Assembly (NCBI GenBank): GCA_023238725.1
Contig: CM041534.1
Coordinates: 2,370,449 to 2,434,448 of the forward strand
DNA from: Scortum barcoo
Taxonomy: Eukaryota; Chordata; Actinopteri; Centrarchiformes; Terapontidae
DNA: 64,000 bases
Direction of reading: 5' to 3'
Shown: in pieces, positions 27,101 through 39,600 of the stretch
Position numbering within the stretch: the stretch's first letter is position 1
Layout: every line of letters begins with the position of its first letter
The notes under the pieces: model-generated
Databases searched by the model: none
Seen by the model: only the letters and a program-made list of their open reading frames with translations
What the model was told of the DNA's origin: nothing
Position numbers and translations under genes: made by a program

Positions 27101-28755
27101 CACTACAACCCAATATTTGATTTCAGGTGATGTGATGATAGTTGGGCTGTTATAGGAGGAGATTCTTCCTTTTTTTTTCTTATTTAGTCCATTCATCTCC
27201 CAAATTTCATGGTTCATTTTAAAAGAATAGTCCAGCTTTTGGGGAAATAAGCTTATTCACTCTCTTGTTGAGTGTATTTTTTTTTCCTTTGGCTAAGCTG
27301 GTTGTTTCCACCTGCTTCCAGCCTTTATACTAAGCTGAGCTGACCTATTGAAGAATAATGTTATAATGCCCTGTGTGTATACATGCACGCTTGACTGTAC
27401 TCCTCCGTGTTCAATGCTGTTTCAGATGAGAAGACCGGCGTTCTGAGGCTGAGCAACCTGAGCAGTAACATGTCAGGGAAGTACATGTGCACAGCCAGAA
27501 ACTCAGCCGGTTCAGAGAACTGCTCCATCAACCTGGACATCGTCAGCTGTACGTAGCACACAACAACAAACAACAACAAACAACAACATGAAAAGAAAAA
27601 TTAGGAAATGATAAAAAGTGGAATCAGACTTGCTGTTTTAACTTAGTCGTGTAAGACTAACAGAACACACTGACATGTATTCACTGTGTGTCCCTGTGAC
27701 TCCTCCTGTAGCCACTAATGTGGGGATGATTGTCGGTGCCACCGTGGGCTCAGTGGTCGGCTTCATCTTCCTCCTCCTCCTCTGCCTGGTGTTCCTGGTG
27801 AAGAGGCGGAGAGACAACGAGGACGACCTGGCCAATGAGATCAAGTGAGTTCTTGTTGCTTATGTCTAAGTGGCCTCTACAGCAGGCTAGAACTACTGAA
27901 GGTAATCAGTAGTTCCAGCCTAAGGTGGAAAATGCTGTTGATGAATTATTGATGAATCAGCTATTATATACTCAATCAAGTGATTAATTGTTTTGTCTAC
28001 AAGATGTCCTTTAATTCCAAAGAATGACATTTTCTGCTAACATAACTTAACTTTAGCCACCAAAAGCTGCTGGTCATACCAGAGAGACTGTAGGAAAAAC
28101 CTACTAAAAAACTACTACTACTAAACTCATGAACTTTTTTTGTAAGTGGTCTCGCTGTAAGTTTAAGTGTGTGTTCAACAATAAGGTGACTGTGTGTCCT
28201 GTCCACCTCCAGGGAGGACGCTCAGGCTCCTAAGCGTGTGTCCTGGGCTAAGAGTGGCATGGGCTCAGATATCATCTCCAAGAATGGCACCCTGTCCTCC
28301 ATAGGCTCCAGTCCACACCACAAAGAGCCCTCCTACCACCACAACAACCACCACCACCTGCAGCATTACCCCCAGCGCCCCCCCTCAGACACCGCCTCCA
28401 TCATCACCGGCACGGGCAGCACGGCACGGCTACCGGCTACCGACCGTCCCGCCATCACGGTGCTACCACCCCCACCCACTACAGCTACAACAATAATAGC
28501 ACCCTGCAGCGCGGGCAACCTGTCTTCTCTGAGGGCAGCACCAACGGGAGCTCCCTCCCCAGACCGGAGCGCTACACCCAGCTGCCCCAGGCTCAGGCAC
28601 TGCCGCAGACCTACAGCCAGCCTCAGCCCCAGCGCCAGGCCGCTCCCTCCCCACCACCGCTGCCCACCTCCACAGTCACAGCCTCCAACATCGTCCGCAT
28701 GGGAGGGGTGCCCATCATGGTGCCTGCACAGAACCAGGCCGGGTCTCTGGTCTAA
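24183..28755 (+). CDS. esam: Endothelial cell-selective adhesion molecule (ESAM), frame disturbed in last exon
   Basis: Type I membrane adhesion protein of endothelial tight junctions and platelets, CTX/JAM group. Exons read: possible signal exon 24183-24229 (METFFVGLLLTHSAL, hydrophobic), V domain 24303-24454 and 26292-26493, C2 domain 26601-26756 and 27426-27548, membrane segment 27712-27844, tail 28213-28755. The V domain keeps the F-strand 'DSGRYLC' but has Ala where the B-strand Cys is expected ('VVLKASY'). The C2 domain has its Cys pair plus the extra pair typical of the group (PTCSL, ENCSI). There are six N-glycosylation sequons. After one hydrophobic helix come KRRRDN and the ESAM-like 'ANEIKEDAQAPK' and 'SDIISKNGTLSS'. 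The protein ends in 'MVPAQNQAGSLV', a class I PDZ ligand (ESAM binds MAGI-1). Two oddities: the signal exon ends in phase 2 while exon 2 needs phase 1, and the tail shifts frame near 28,420, consistent with one missing base. The tail is His-, Pro- and Gln-rich and longer than in mammals. IGSF11 has a similar C-terminus but lacks the juxtamembrane match. Confidence 0.92.
25170..25465 (+). repeat. Imperfect tandem repeat in an esam intron
   Basis: Phrases recur in the same order: 'gccaaacctagatgcc' twice (about 25,183 and 25,282), 'gtcaaaaattgagttcagt' twice (about 25,239 and 25,369), and 'gtctaaaatatt' twice, with further echoes of 'gaagtc', 'gttctaca' and 'ccagtagt' up to about 25,465. This looks like two full and one partial unit of roughly 100-130 bases with indels. 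It lies in the intron between the two V-domain exons. Confidence 0.8.
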
Positions 28756-29747
28756 CGTTTGCCAGCAAACAGTGCTGTTGACTGAAATGGTCAGCTGTCC
28801 CTTTACACCTTCAGAAAGGGTCTGCTGCTGATTTTTTTTTAAAGGGAACACTTCAACTACTATATAGCAAAGCATTACAGTGTAAGGAAAAGGTCAGATT
28901 CACTTATTGACACTTGCACCAAGATGCTTCCAGAGCAAAACCTTCAGACACAGGCCGTTTCCTTGCTTTAGGTATACTGAAGTCTTTTATATTCTGTATG
29001 CACTGTATACATCGCAAACTATGTATAGATATGTTTTTCATACATTTGTCCAGTATCTTCTTTTCTACTTTATCAATGCATTTCTAATACATGTTATTTT
29101 TTTAATTTGTTTTTCAAATTTAGCTTTTAAATGTTTTATGAAATATTTCTTTCCTCCTGCCATTATCATTCCACAAAGTGAGCAGCACATGGATCAGGAC
29201 TGAGGGCCTCTGTGTGGATACAAGTCTCACAGATGAATACACAGATGAACTAAGAAGAGAGTTGTGCAGGTCTGCTGTATGTCATCTGTCACCTTTACTT
29301 AAAAACTACCTAGAGGAATTATCAAGACCAAGATAGGTTGAAGCACATGACATATCAGTGCTGTTCAGACAGGACGGTGTTGTTCAAAGGGAAGTTCGCA
29401 AGGACTGGGTGTAATACAAAGATCTATAAATGAGTATATTTCTGCAGCAGACGTGTGGAGAGAAAAATAAGACAACATTATACATATGATAAAGCATCCT
29501 AATCCATTTTTTTGGCTCAACTTCTGTCAGTGGTTCAGCTTATAAAATGCTCTTAGACTCAATTCTTTAAACACAGATTAGCAAAAGCTTCTTATAATAT
29601 TGAGCACTATTCAGAACTGCAGCACGGTGACTTTGCTAATACACGAGTCCACACTTGAGTTGTTATAATGTAAAGTGGCCTGCAGGGTTTAAATTGTATA
29701 TATGATATTTATTTTCTGTTAAATGTGTGACATACAGCGTAGCATAT

Positions 29748-29772
29748 TGTTGACCACAGCCTGTGGTCAACA
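29748..29772. repeat. Perfect 12-bp inverted repeat
   Basis: TGTTGACCACAG and CTGTGGTCAACA face each other with a single C between them. It lies in the presumed esam 3' UTR. A one-base loop is too tight for an ideal hairpin, so on DNA it could be a palindromic binding site. In RNA it could form a stem of about ten pairs with a small loop. Confidence 0.9.
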
Positions 29773-30259
29773 TGTGATACAGGTCATATATGTTTGACTG
29801 CAACACTGGATACTGAACCAAAGATACAGGATATGTAACTACGTTATTTCAACATGCTCTCTTTATGTTTTGTTTCTTTTGTTCCAGTGGCGGTCAGCGT
29901 GGAAAGAAACTGTTAAAATTAATGTGACATGGAAGTATTTTGATCCACTGCCAAAAGCTGCAGGCCTTTTTTTAGACAAACTTTCTCTCCCATTGGATTG
30001 ACACTGCCAAGAAACGTCAACAGGAAGCAGAAATTAGTTTTGCTAAATTAAAAACCCTGCTGTGAAGGTGTTTTTAAGCCTCTTGAAGTTGCCTAGTTAG
30101 TGATCTACCATTTCCTACCAGAAGAGGATGAGGAGAATACACTTGTAGTTGGGGGAACTAATTTAAAACAAGCTACAAAATATTATATAAGAAATGTGTT
30201 TGTTTAATACTGCTGATCCAAATAAGCACTGAATTATGGCTTAAAACCTAGTTTTGTTA

Positions 30260-30265
30260 AATAAA
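30260..30265 (+). terminator. Probable esam polyadenylation signal
   Basis: This is the first canonical AATAAA after the esam stop at 28,755 that I find, giving a 3' UTR of about 1.5 kb. A genomic A-run follows about 26 bases later. An ATTAAA near 30,732 is an alternative. Confidence 0.5.
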
Positions 30266-30299
30266 GGAATATCTGGGCACATTTTGAATGAAAAAAAAA

Positions 30300-32660
30300 A
30301 AGAATTGATGTCTTATGCTGCCACATGACTTGTTGAAAGACTGCTCTGCTCACAGTCACTGAGTTTCTGACTTTCTTAACAATGTCAGCTTCGGTTTTAC
30401 ATTCAAAATGTCTTTATTGTAAAGTGTGTATGAACATAATTTGTGATTGTGGCTTTTTTGCTGTTTTATTCTGGCCACTTTCAAGTCACACAAATGCCTA
30501 TTTAAATTTGGGTTTGGAATATAAAATATATATATGATGATAGTGTTCATAAAATCTTTTTTGCTGTATTGAATTACACTGGAGCATTTGTTTGCTGTTT
30601 TGCATTTGTAGTGTAAAATGAATCGTTATCTGTTTGATACAAGCTTGGCAGTGATGGCAAAACATGAAAGCGAGTGGTGGCTGTATCTTGAAGCTTTGAC
30701 AGTTTTGTTGAGATTTGTATTGCTTTTAATATATTAAAGAAAAAAAATGGAAAGTGGTGAAGAAATCATTGTGATGGGTAAGACTTACCACAGAGTCTTT
30801 ACAGCTACAGGCAACTCATTGTTTTAACTTGTGAGTGGGTCATTTAAAAAGTGTACATTATGAACATTAAAATGTATTCAAAACAAGCCTTTATTTTTAT
30901 ACAGTAATGTATAAGAGCACATGAGATGAATAGTAAATGTTCCTGAACTAAAAAGTGCTCACTGTTTTAAACCATGATGGATTGTATAACTACTGTAGAA
31001 CTGGTGGCCAAACTTGTGCATATTTATACAGTAGGCCTAAACTGTGGACATTTATGTGCAGTGTGCACTTATATCCTCCATATTTATGTTCTAAAATTCT
31101 TTGTACAATATTTTCAATTAAAAGAGAAATTATCAGTTGTGTTTGTGTTTTTTCCCCCAAAATCATAAAAACATGAAGCCACATGACTCTACCAGCATTT
31201 AGAAAATGAAACTGTTGTAATTTAACAGGATGATTTGCACTAGAAATATGTTAAATGGCTCCTGGAGTGTGCAGCGTCTGTTGATCAGATATAGAACAGT
31301 GCAGTCATGTCGTCCTCTGCCCCCCACTGGCCATGATGAGCCACTACAAGAGGGACATGACAGAAACATTACCCAGCATATGCCCTGCCATATAAACAAT
31401 TATTTTCTATACATTTTTTGCTAAATTTAATCTATTGTGGTACTGAATTAATTTTGATGAACTTTTAAGTAGTTACCATCTCACTGAAAAGTAATTTATT
31501 TCAAACATTGATGATGGTACAACATATTTCTTTTATACAGTATACTGTTTGTTGCACATTCTACGAGTCCATCTGAGATTTAAAGTCAACCACCAGAGGG
31601 CAGCAAATCGACTCTAGGAAAGACCTGAGAGGTTGTAGAGGAAGAATCCTAATGTTAAAGGTTATCATCTAACAATAAACTAGGCTAAGTCTCTACTGCA
31701 TCATCAGCCTGAAAGTCTCTTTGACTCTTATAACATCCTACTTATAAATATACCAAGACTAATAACTGAGGTCATGTTTCTAATCAATCAAATGAGGAGT
31801 AAAGGTCAGGCTCAACGGGCAGCTCTGTAGGCTTCATCACCGTGTAAGTAATGGGAGAAAATAACACATAACCATCAAAGGATGGGTACAGAAAATATGA
31901 TGCTTATTTCTGGAATACAACCAAAAGCAAACACCTTCCTTGGTTCCCCGGTGAAACAATGTGATGTTTGAGCCTCACTGTGAAGAATAACGTGTGCAGA
32001 GACAGTGAGAGAATGTCCTCACATTACTCCGCAGAAGAGCTTCACACCTTTGAATTGACAAAGTAGGGAGTTTGTGACATCACAATATTTTGGAAGACAA
32101 TCATATCTCAGCTTGCCTCCAGCACACAGACACTGAGAATGGACTTTTCACTGAAGCAGGAGACATCTCTAGAAATGAACCATACTTCCTTTCTGGATTT
32201 TTCAAAGAGGGGAAGCAGTATTTTTAGGAATTTTTAACAACGTAATTGAACATCATTGTCCAAAAACTATAGTCAGAGACCAAAAAAATATTCAGATATT
32301 TCTATATATCTTAATATATGCATGGTATACCTCTTTTATTACATTTGAAAAATACCAATTTATTAATGCTGAATAGTCTAATATTAGCTTTGCCATTCTT
32401 TACTTTCTTTACTTTTATTACATTATGAAAAGATGTATATCATCCAAAGAATTGGGTGAAACATTAGTAAATATTCCCCAAAAAACATATACTACTAACA
32501 TACATACTAACATATACAACTAAAAATCTCCATGGAGTAGCGTTAACCACACCCTCATCTCCAGGTAAAGCTGCTTTTGCTGGTCTTTATCCGCAGATTA
32601 TGTTAACCTCAAAGGGTAAAGACAGAGAGAAGCAAATGCACACATCATTAGGGTAGAATG
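30300..32660. other. Spacer between convergent esam and fez1
   Basis: I see no coding exon. The stretch is AT-rich, with alternative polyadenylation motifs for both genes and a CTCF-like site at 31,590. Open frames near 30,955-31,184 run on both strands and have no recognisable content. Confidence 0.55.
31590..31605 (+). promoter_or_regulatory. CTCF-like motif between esam and fez1
   Basis: CCACCAGAGGGCAGCA matches the vertebrate CTCF core consensus at nearly every informative position, in forward orientation. It lies between the 3' ends of two convergent genes, a usual place for an insulator. Occupancy cannot be judged from sequence. Confidence 0.5.
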
Positions 32661-33170
32661 TTTATTAGAATTGCGATTAGCGATGTAACATTCACCTACA
32701 TGACGCAAAGGAAGTCATAAATATGCTAATATGCAAATATGCACGCCTTTATTGAAATGAGCTCATATCGTCAGGGGATGATATATCCAAGGGCATCTCA
32801 GTGACACACCTCCACGTGGCTGAACAGGTTGGAATGCACAGAAGCATGTCGCTCTGATGACACGGTAAATGAAAGTAGAAAATCAGCAACAGAGTTAATA
32901 TCAAATACTCAGATACAAATTAAACAAAATTTCAAAAAAGTCAGAAGAGCACTGGATATTCAGATGGTGACGCAAAAAGAAAAAGAGAAAAAAAGCTTTG
33001 TAATGCACTGCACTGCACCCGTAATAGTCGTGTGTTTCTCTTCATCCACATGGAACTACAGTACTAAGTTGGCAGAAAAAGGTGCATGGCTTTTGTATTC
33101 AAATGAATTACTGTTTTCATCTGAAACAATACAGGGAGATGATCACTTGTGGATGCAGTATGGCATTTCA

Positions 33171-33176
33171 TTTATT
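33171..33176 (-). terminator. Candidate fez1 polyadenylation signal
   Basis: TTTATT on the plus strand is AATAAA on the fez1 strand, about 490 bases past the stop. Further copies at 32,748-32,753 and 32,661-32,666 would give 3' UTRs of about 0.9-1.0 kb. The choice among them is undetermined. Confidence 0.35.
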
Positions 33177-33665
33177 TTTCAGTGTAGTCCTTATGAAACA
33201 ATGAGTAAAACGATCAACAGAACCCAGTGGTGAAGTTATCAGTTCGTGAATAAGTGTCAAAAGTTGGCAACAAGGAAATAAAGAAACTTTAAAAAAAGAA
33301 ACAGAAATTAAGAAAAAGAAAGCAATGATAACGTTTTATCCCTGTAGAGTGGTATTGTGATATTTAGTAGCACGTCATGCTCCATTAGTGAAGTCCTTTG
33401 AAAGTAGGATTGGCCGTCCCACTTGTTTAACTATTCAGATGGCGGCCATTTTTGGGTCTGGCCTGAGCTTAATGTGCAGGAGGGTAGAGGGTGAGCTCAG
33501 CGAAAGGCAGTAGTCATAGTTGAGGTGAATATAGTAATGTCGATGGTGAGGATCCATGGTTGATAATGGCAAAAGAGGGGAGGTCATGCAGCTTGGGCCA
33601 GAGGCGAGGAGGGTTGGAAAAGGAAGATTTCTCTGTCACACTGTGGCCCCTGGCCTGGCGGTGCT

Positions 33666-36600
33666 TTAGGTAGGACACAAGACTAGAAAGAAAACATAGA
33701 GGAGAATAATGTCAGGTCTCTATAAGATTAGATATAATCTTTTAGTAAAATGAATTAAGCAAATTTTTTGCAATAAATGAATTTATTCTGATCAGAGAAC
33801 ACACTAATCTTCACTGTTGTGATTGTGTTTGTTTAATCCTCCTGTCCTCACCTGTACTGTATGGTATGTTTTGCAAGTCAAAGATCAATGTGATTTGTAT
33901 CAGTTTACTAAAGGCACTTAAACCAGTTTGGTCTTTGAAACTTTATAACTTTTGACTCTTTTTTAACCACTCACTTTGTAGAAGCATTCAGGCTTGTGTT
34001 GCTGTGTTTACCTTTCAATATGTAGTCAGTTAGCAGTGTAGGCACCTTCTCACTGTCTTCCTTCATGGCATAAAGAACTATAGGTGGAAGAAATAAAAAG
34101 CGTATTAACTCAACAAGCCAGTGACTATTTTCCTTTGATACAAATGTTCCAGGCTGGATACTTACTATTTGTGAGCATCTGCAGGTCGTCAACAGATGGA
34201 GGAGTGCTTTTCTTCTCATATGGAATAACTGTGTTTAGATACTGAAAACAGAGTCATGGTTCAGAGGGTTTCATACCTAACTGGGATATGTAACATTCAA
34301 TCTAACAAGTATTGATCAGATATTTTTATGTGACAGCCTCTCAGAAACAGCTTTCTATCACAAATGTCTACACAGCACTTAACAACATATTTGGAGAATA
34401 TATGCAGAGAGTTCGATGAAAAGATTGACAACACTCTCACATATGAGTGCCGAGAAATGGCTCACTTAGCTTTAAGACAGGGGAAACAGCTAGTCTGGCT
34501 CTGTCCATTATCATTCTTGACCTGAGTCCCACTTTTGATCTGAGCTCTCCTCACTCACAGAGTGCACCAGTCAGTTAACCTGCTGCTGGTTGTTTCTTCA
34601 TAGTGAACAAGAGAGTGGTTTCCATCCTGTTAGCTAACCCTTGACGTTAAAGTAAAATAAGCGCATGTCCCAAAATGTCGAACGATTCCTTAATTAAAGT
34701 CACAAACTGTCCAACAGCCTTTAACATTTACTGAGAGTTTAAAGACACAATCTGTAAATGCAAATCAACAGCAAAATTCAAAACACTGTTTAAGAACCTG
34801 CTATCACTCCAAAACTTACTGAGAGATTTTTTAATACACATACAGTCTACTAAATTAAAATGATTAATGTTTGCTTATATGCAGTAATGTCACCTGCCTG
34901 TGACGTATATGGACAAAAACAGGGTTGTCTCTTTGAGTCTGTCACATTGCTTACACTATCAACAGAGATCAGATTACATACAGGAGGATGATCATGCCTG
35001 TGTATGACCTCAGCTCTGTGAAGGACTGAGGCAGTGGTGTGAATACAGGAATATAGGCTGAGGTCGTGACTATACCGAGGCCCCTGGCCTGAAAGGGCTT
35101 ATACATTGACACACCACACATTTTCTGATGTTCAAGTGATAAATATACTGTATATAGCTATATATTATGAATAAATGAACTCAGTTATTCAGTTAAATAA
35201 TCTGTGGACATTGTGTTTTGATTTATTTATTATTTTATGTAGTAATATACTTGTTGTTCAATGACAAGTGTCTATTTAATCACATTACATGCATTTGTGA
35301 GTTTAACCAGCAGTAATGTCTCACTGGAACTGTGTTTCTTTGTAAAATGACCTCACCTGTTTATCATTCCCTGTGCTTCCAAATGTCTGTCTGATGCCTG
35401 TCTGCAGGATGTTAGACAGCCCCTCCATGCTGAAACGCTGCAGGTCACAACCAAGACACCAAATACACACACACACACAGATATACATACCATTATTACA
35501 CTACTGACCATCACCTAAGCCATCTGTACTACATCTATACTACTTCAGCATCAGGCACCCAGCAGTCACCAGACAAAAACACTGCTGCTGCATTGCATTG
35601 GGAAAATCCATTAAGTTGTTACTGGACAGGAGTCGACTGGATGGGGCTGTTACTGAATGCACACGATGGGTCACTTCCACTTTAGGATCTTTCCTGGAAG
35701 ATACTTTAGTGGCTAATGGACCTGAGATCCATTATACTAACAGTTAGGGGCAGGGAAGAGGGAGAGCTGTCAGGCAATACTGTATGGGTTCACCTTGCTC
35801 TCATTTACACTGGAAGGAATAAACATAAAAAGTAAATATTTAGAGAGAAGTAGAAATATATGTTGTGCCAGATGTAGGCAGTACGACGATTGTAGTGGGA
35901 AAAAGAAACATTAGATATTAGTTTGTACATAACTCAAAACTATTATTAGAAAAAAATAGGCAATTTGGCAATTATCATTAATAAACACATCTCTGTATTC
36001 ATTAATATTACATATCTGAATATTGTAACATAAGCAACCTTGGTCAAGCTTGAATGTGAACACCACCGGCTCTGTCTGTGTGTGTCCCTTTGTGTGTATT
36101 TGTCGTTTACTTATTATATCTATTTTTTTGTTTGTTTGTTTACCATTAAAGTGGCTATTGCCTCTTAATGTGATTATAGTTAGATATATGTTAAAGATAA
36201 AAATATCAAACTGTTACGAGCAGTAGTCGTAGATTTCCTCAGGCGGAGTTGACCAAGCAAAATGTTTTGTAACCAAGATCACTACATTATAAGTTCGTTT
36301 TGCAGCTTAGTGAGAAAATCCCACCTTTGAATTTCCTCTGCTGAGCTTTCCCTCACTGGCACAGTGTTCAGTCCAGTGCCACACACATTTGTGTAAATGC
36401 ATGTAAATCTTGGCCACTATGGCATAGAAGCATGAGCTTGTAAAACTTATGTGTGTAGGGTTAATGTGAAAAGTTATATATTATCAATGATTTAAAGGTG
36501 TGTAATGCATGCAAGGCCTCCCTCCCCGTCTGTGCTTCTTACCTTGACAGGCATGCTCCCTGTCTTCTCTGTGTGGCCAGTGGAGCTTATATTCACTGTT

Positions 36601-39600
36601 GTCCCTCCCCCCTGCAGGCTCAGGGCCTTGTCCCGGCGCCGGCGTTTGCTGCTGTCTCGTTGCTCCTTCTGCCTGTTCTGCACTTCCATCAGGGCCGTGA
36701 TGAACGTGTTCTTCACCTCTTTCTCAAACTCCAGCTCCTCACGTCGAGCCAGCTGGCTGACCAGCTCCTCTGAGTACTCCCGGATGGCGGCCTCCACCCG
36801 GTGCAGCAGCTCGACCAGCGCTGAGCTGGGCATCAGACTCAGGCCTGCAGAACAGATTATTTTTATTTTGTTCAGAAAAATAATTTCTTACCCATATGAT
36901 CACACCGAATGCCAAAACATATACAAACTGAGTGAACATGAGCAAAATCAGTGAAGCTAAACTGTAAGTAGTCCACTTTAAGTGAGAGAGTCAGTAAGAA
37001 TAACTTAGACTCAAGAAAGACTCAAAAACTGTCCAGAATCAGACTTTATTATAACACTTTTTGGTTTCTGTGACACTGAGGCAAAACCATTACATTTATT
37101 TTCATCAAGAAAAGATTCCTTTTGGCTTTTTCACATTATCAGTGGTCCCCAACTCTCGCCTGCCCTACATTTTTGATGACATAGGAGCCTATCCAGTTAT
37201 TGGTCTAAATGAAACATAAATAACAAAAGAAATTCAAGCTAGTTGTGTGTGCTACGTATTTTAAATCATTAATATTTTTCATTTGTTGCATTGTTATCTT
37301 GTCCTTTTCCTCTTAAAAGATCCAATTCCCCCACAGCTCGTTTGACCTGAAGTAAGTGAATTATGTCTATAACACCTTATAAGAGATGCTCTGCATCACA
37401 CGTGTTCCTATTGCCACACTGATCAAGACAAATAAATGAGACAGAGGAACCACATGAATCTCCAATATGTTTAGCAACAGGGCACCTTAGGGCAGAGAAC
37501 ACTTTGTCCTCTTGACCTCTTTCAGTGGACCTGCTGAAATGAGATGACTAATCTAATCATGTGGATTACTAAATCAAAATCTGGTGCATCCTGGTGACTT
37601 GGTTGGCTGAAGTGAATGTGACTTCTGATATATAGATATATATATATATATATATCTCCAGTCTTCACACAGAAATAGGATTTAAAGACTTGAGTATGAT
37701 GATGAGTATGATTAACACAACTTGCTACATAAGATGGATATACTGTAGCAGTTGGTGCATGTTTGTCCTTGCCCACAATGTCAATCCACTCATCATAACT
37801 GGTCTTCATGTTGGATCTTCTATGATATTTTTCCTATCCAGCCTGTGACAAGGACTCATTTGAGGAAGGACTCACCCTTGGTATCTTATTTGTGTTTACC
37901 AATATGCTTGGAGAAGAAATATAATAATAAGTGTATTTTCAGTTTTACCTTCATAGGAGCAGTTGTTGTTGGAGGCTTGTGACAGCTGCCTGATCTCCTC
38001 CAGCAGGGAGGGGTTGGTCCTGGAGGAGCAGTGGCTGCTCTCCTCTTCGTCCTCCTCCTCAGTTTCACCAGGATCCGGAGAGTTCTCCATCATCTCGACT
38101 ATCTCCTCAATGACCTTGAGGAGATAGAGAGGGTGAGACAGATGGAAGGATAAAGGGAGAGATTTGGATGGAGAGAGAGGAGATTAGGAAGCATTGGTAA
38201 GTACACACATATCCATAACCATCCATTTGTCAGAAGAGTGTGGCCACTAAACTGCGAAAAACCTCCTCTATTAGAGTACACATCAGACTTAAATGTATAA
38301 TTGATGTTTCACAGGCTGCAGTAGTTTATGGCAGAGACAAACTTGTATTTAGGCAGGCATGTTAACTTTTGCACCATCATGACATGAGAACAGTCCAACA
38401 TCTATCCATGAGTAGTCTTATTGGGCCACTACCCAAAAAATAAATAGCCACTACCAAAATAGTAAGCATACAAAGAAGACTGCACAAACACATTGTTTGG
38501 GACTTTTAAGGTAATACACACACGTAGGGAGGAAGAAAATGAACCAGCAAATGTCACATCTAACAAAACAAAAATGATCTTTGGGGTTCCACAGGGGTCT
38601 GTAATTGGCTATTTACTGTTTTCAGTCTCACTCTGTTATGCTGACAATACACATATATATTTGTCTGTAAGTCCATCGGACATGGTCCAGGCATAGTCTC
38701 TGATTCTGACCGGAGTTTCTCCAAATATTTTTGCAATATTTCAAAGCTGTCAACTCATCAACTTGTCATTCCAAGATAAGGTAATATCCTTCAACATACC
38801 CATATATATGCTTTTGTCTCCAGTCATGTAAATTTTGAGAATTTTGTATAGATTGCCCTAGAAATCCATTATCTGCCTCCAGCTTGTGAAAAATACAGTG
38901 GCTCTTACAAGATCTAGAAAATTCAAACACATTTCCCCCATTTTGGCCTCTGCACTGGTTACTTGTGGTGTTTGGAATTTTTGGAATTGATCTGAAAATG
39001 TTCCTCTTCGTCTTGAAAGCAGTGTTAGACCTTAACCCATCCAATTGACCTTTTCACTCAAAACCCCAAGCTTGTAGTCTGAGGTCTGCTAACCAACAAA
39101 AAATAATGACTCTGAATTAAAAAGGCACACTACTTCAAAACAATTTAAACAAAATACATTAATATAAACTAAAATGAATTTTGTGTGAAAAGTGGCAGGT
39201 AAAGGTTGAAAAGAATCTGCAATTCTGAGATGAGTCTCATTTTACACTGCTTTCTTTTTCTCATCATCAACAACAGGACACGCACAAACTGCTGTTTGAT
39301 CATAAACACACACACCTGATCAGCTGTGATGAGCGGCTCTTCATTCAGGCAGTTGGCGTTGTCATTCTTCTCATTCATCTCCTCCTCCTCTTTTTCATGG
39401 ATCTGCAGAATGACAAAAAATGAGAAAGAAATAACAAAAAAATGACTTCTATAGTATATCCTAACAAGAAAAGAAGGCTAACAAGAATCAACAATTGTCC
39501 CTCTGTATTGGACTGAATCTAAATCCACAGTCCAGAAGAACTTGATCAGTTTCTCTGAAGGAGAGGTCATAATGGGACTGCATCAATTTGTAAAAGTCAT

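Noticed and set aside
28366..28875. 169-codon minus-strand frame opposite the esam last exon
   Set aside because: It is the shadow of the GC-rich, repetitive esam tail and has no independent signal.
32829..33233. 134-codon plus-strand frame
   Set aside because: It lies antisense to the fez1 3' UTR, has no recognisable domain and overlaps the candidate polyadenylation sites. Treated as chance.
38493..38696. Small plus-strand gene in a fez1 intron
   Set aside because: GVPQGSV and the YADN motif show it is a LINE reverse-transcriptase fragment.
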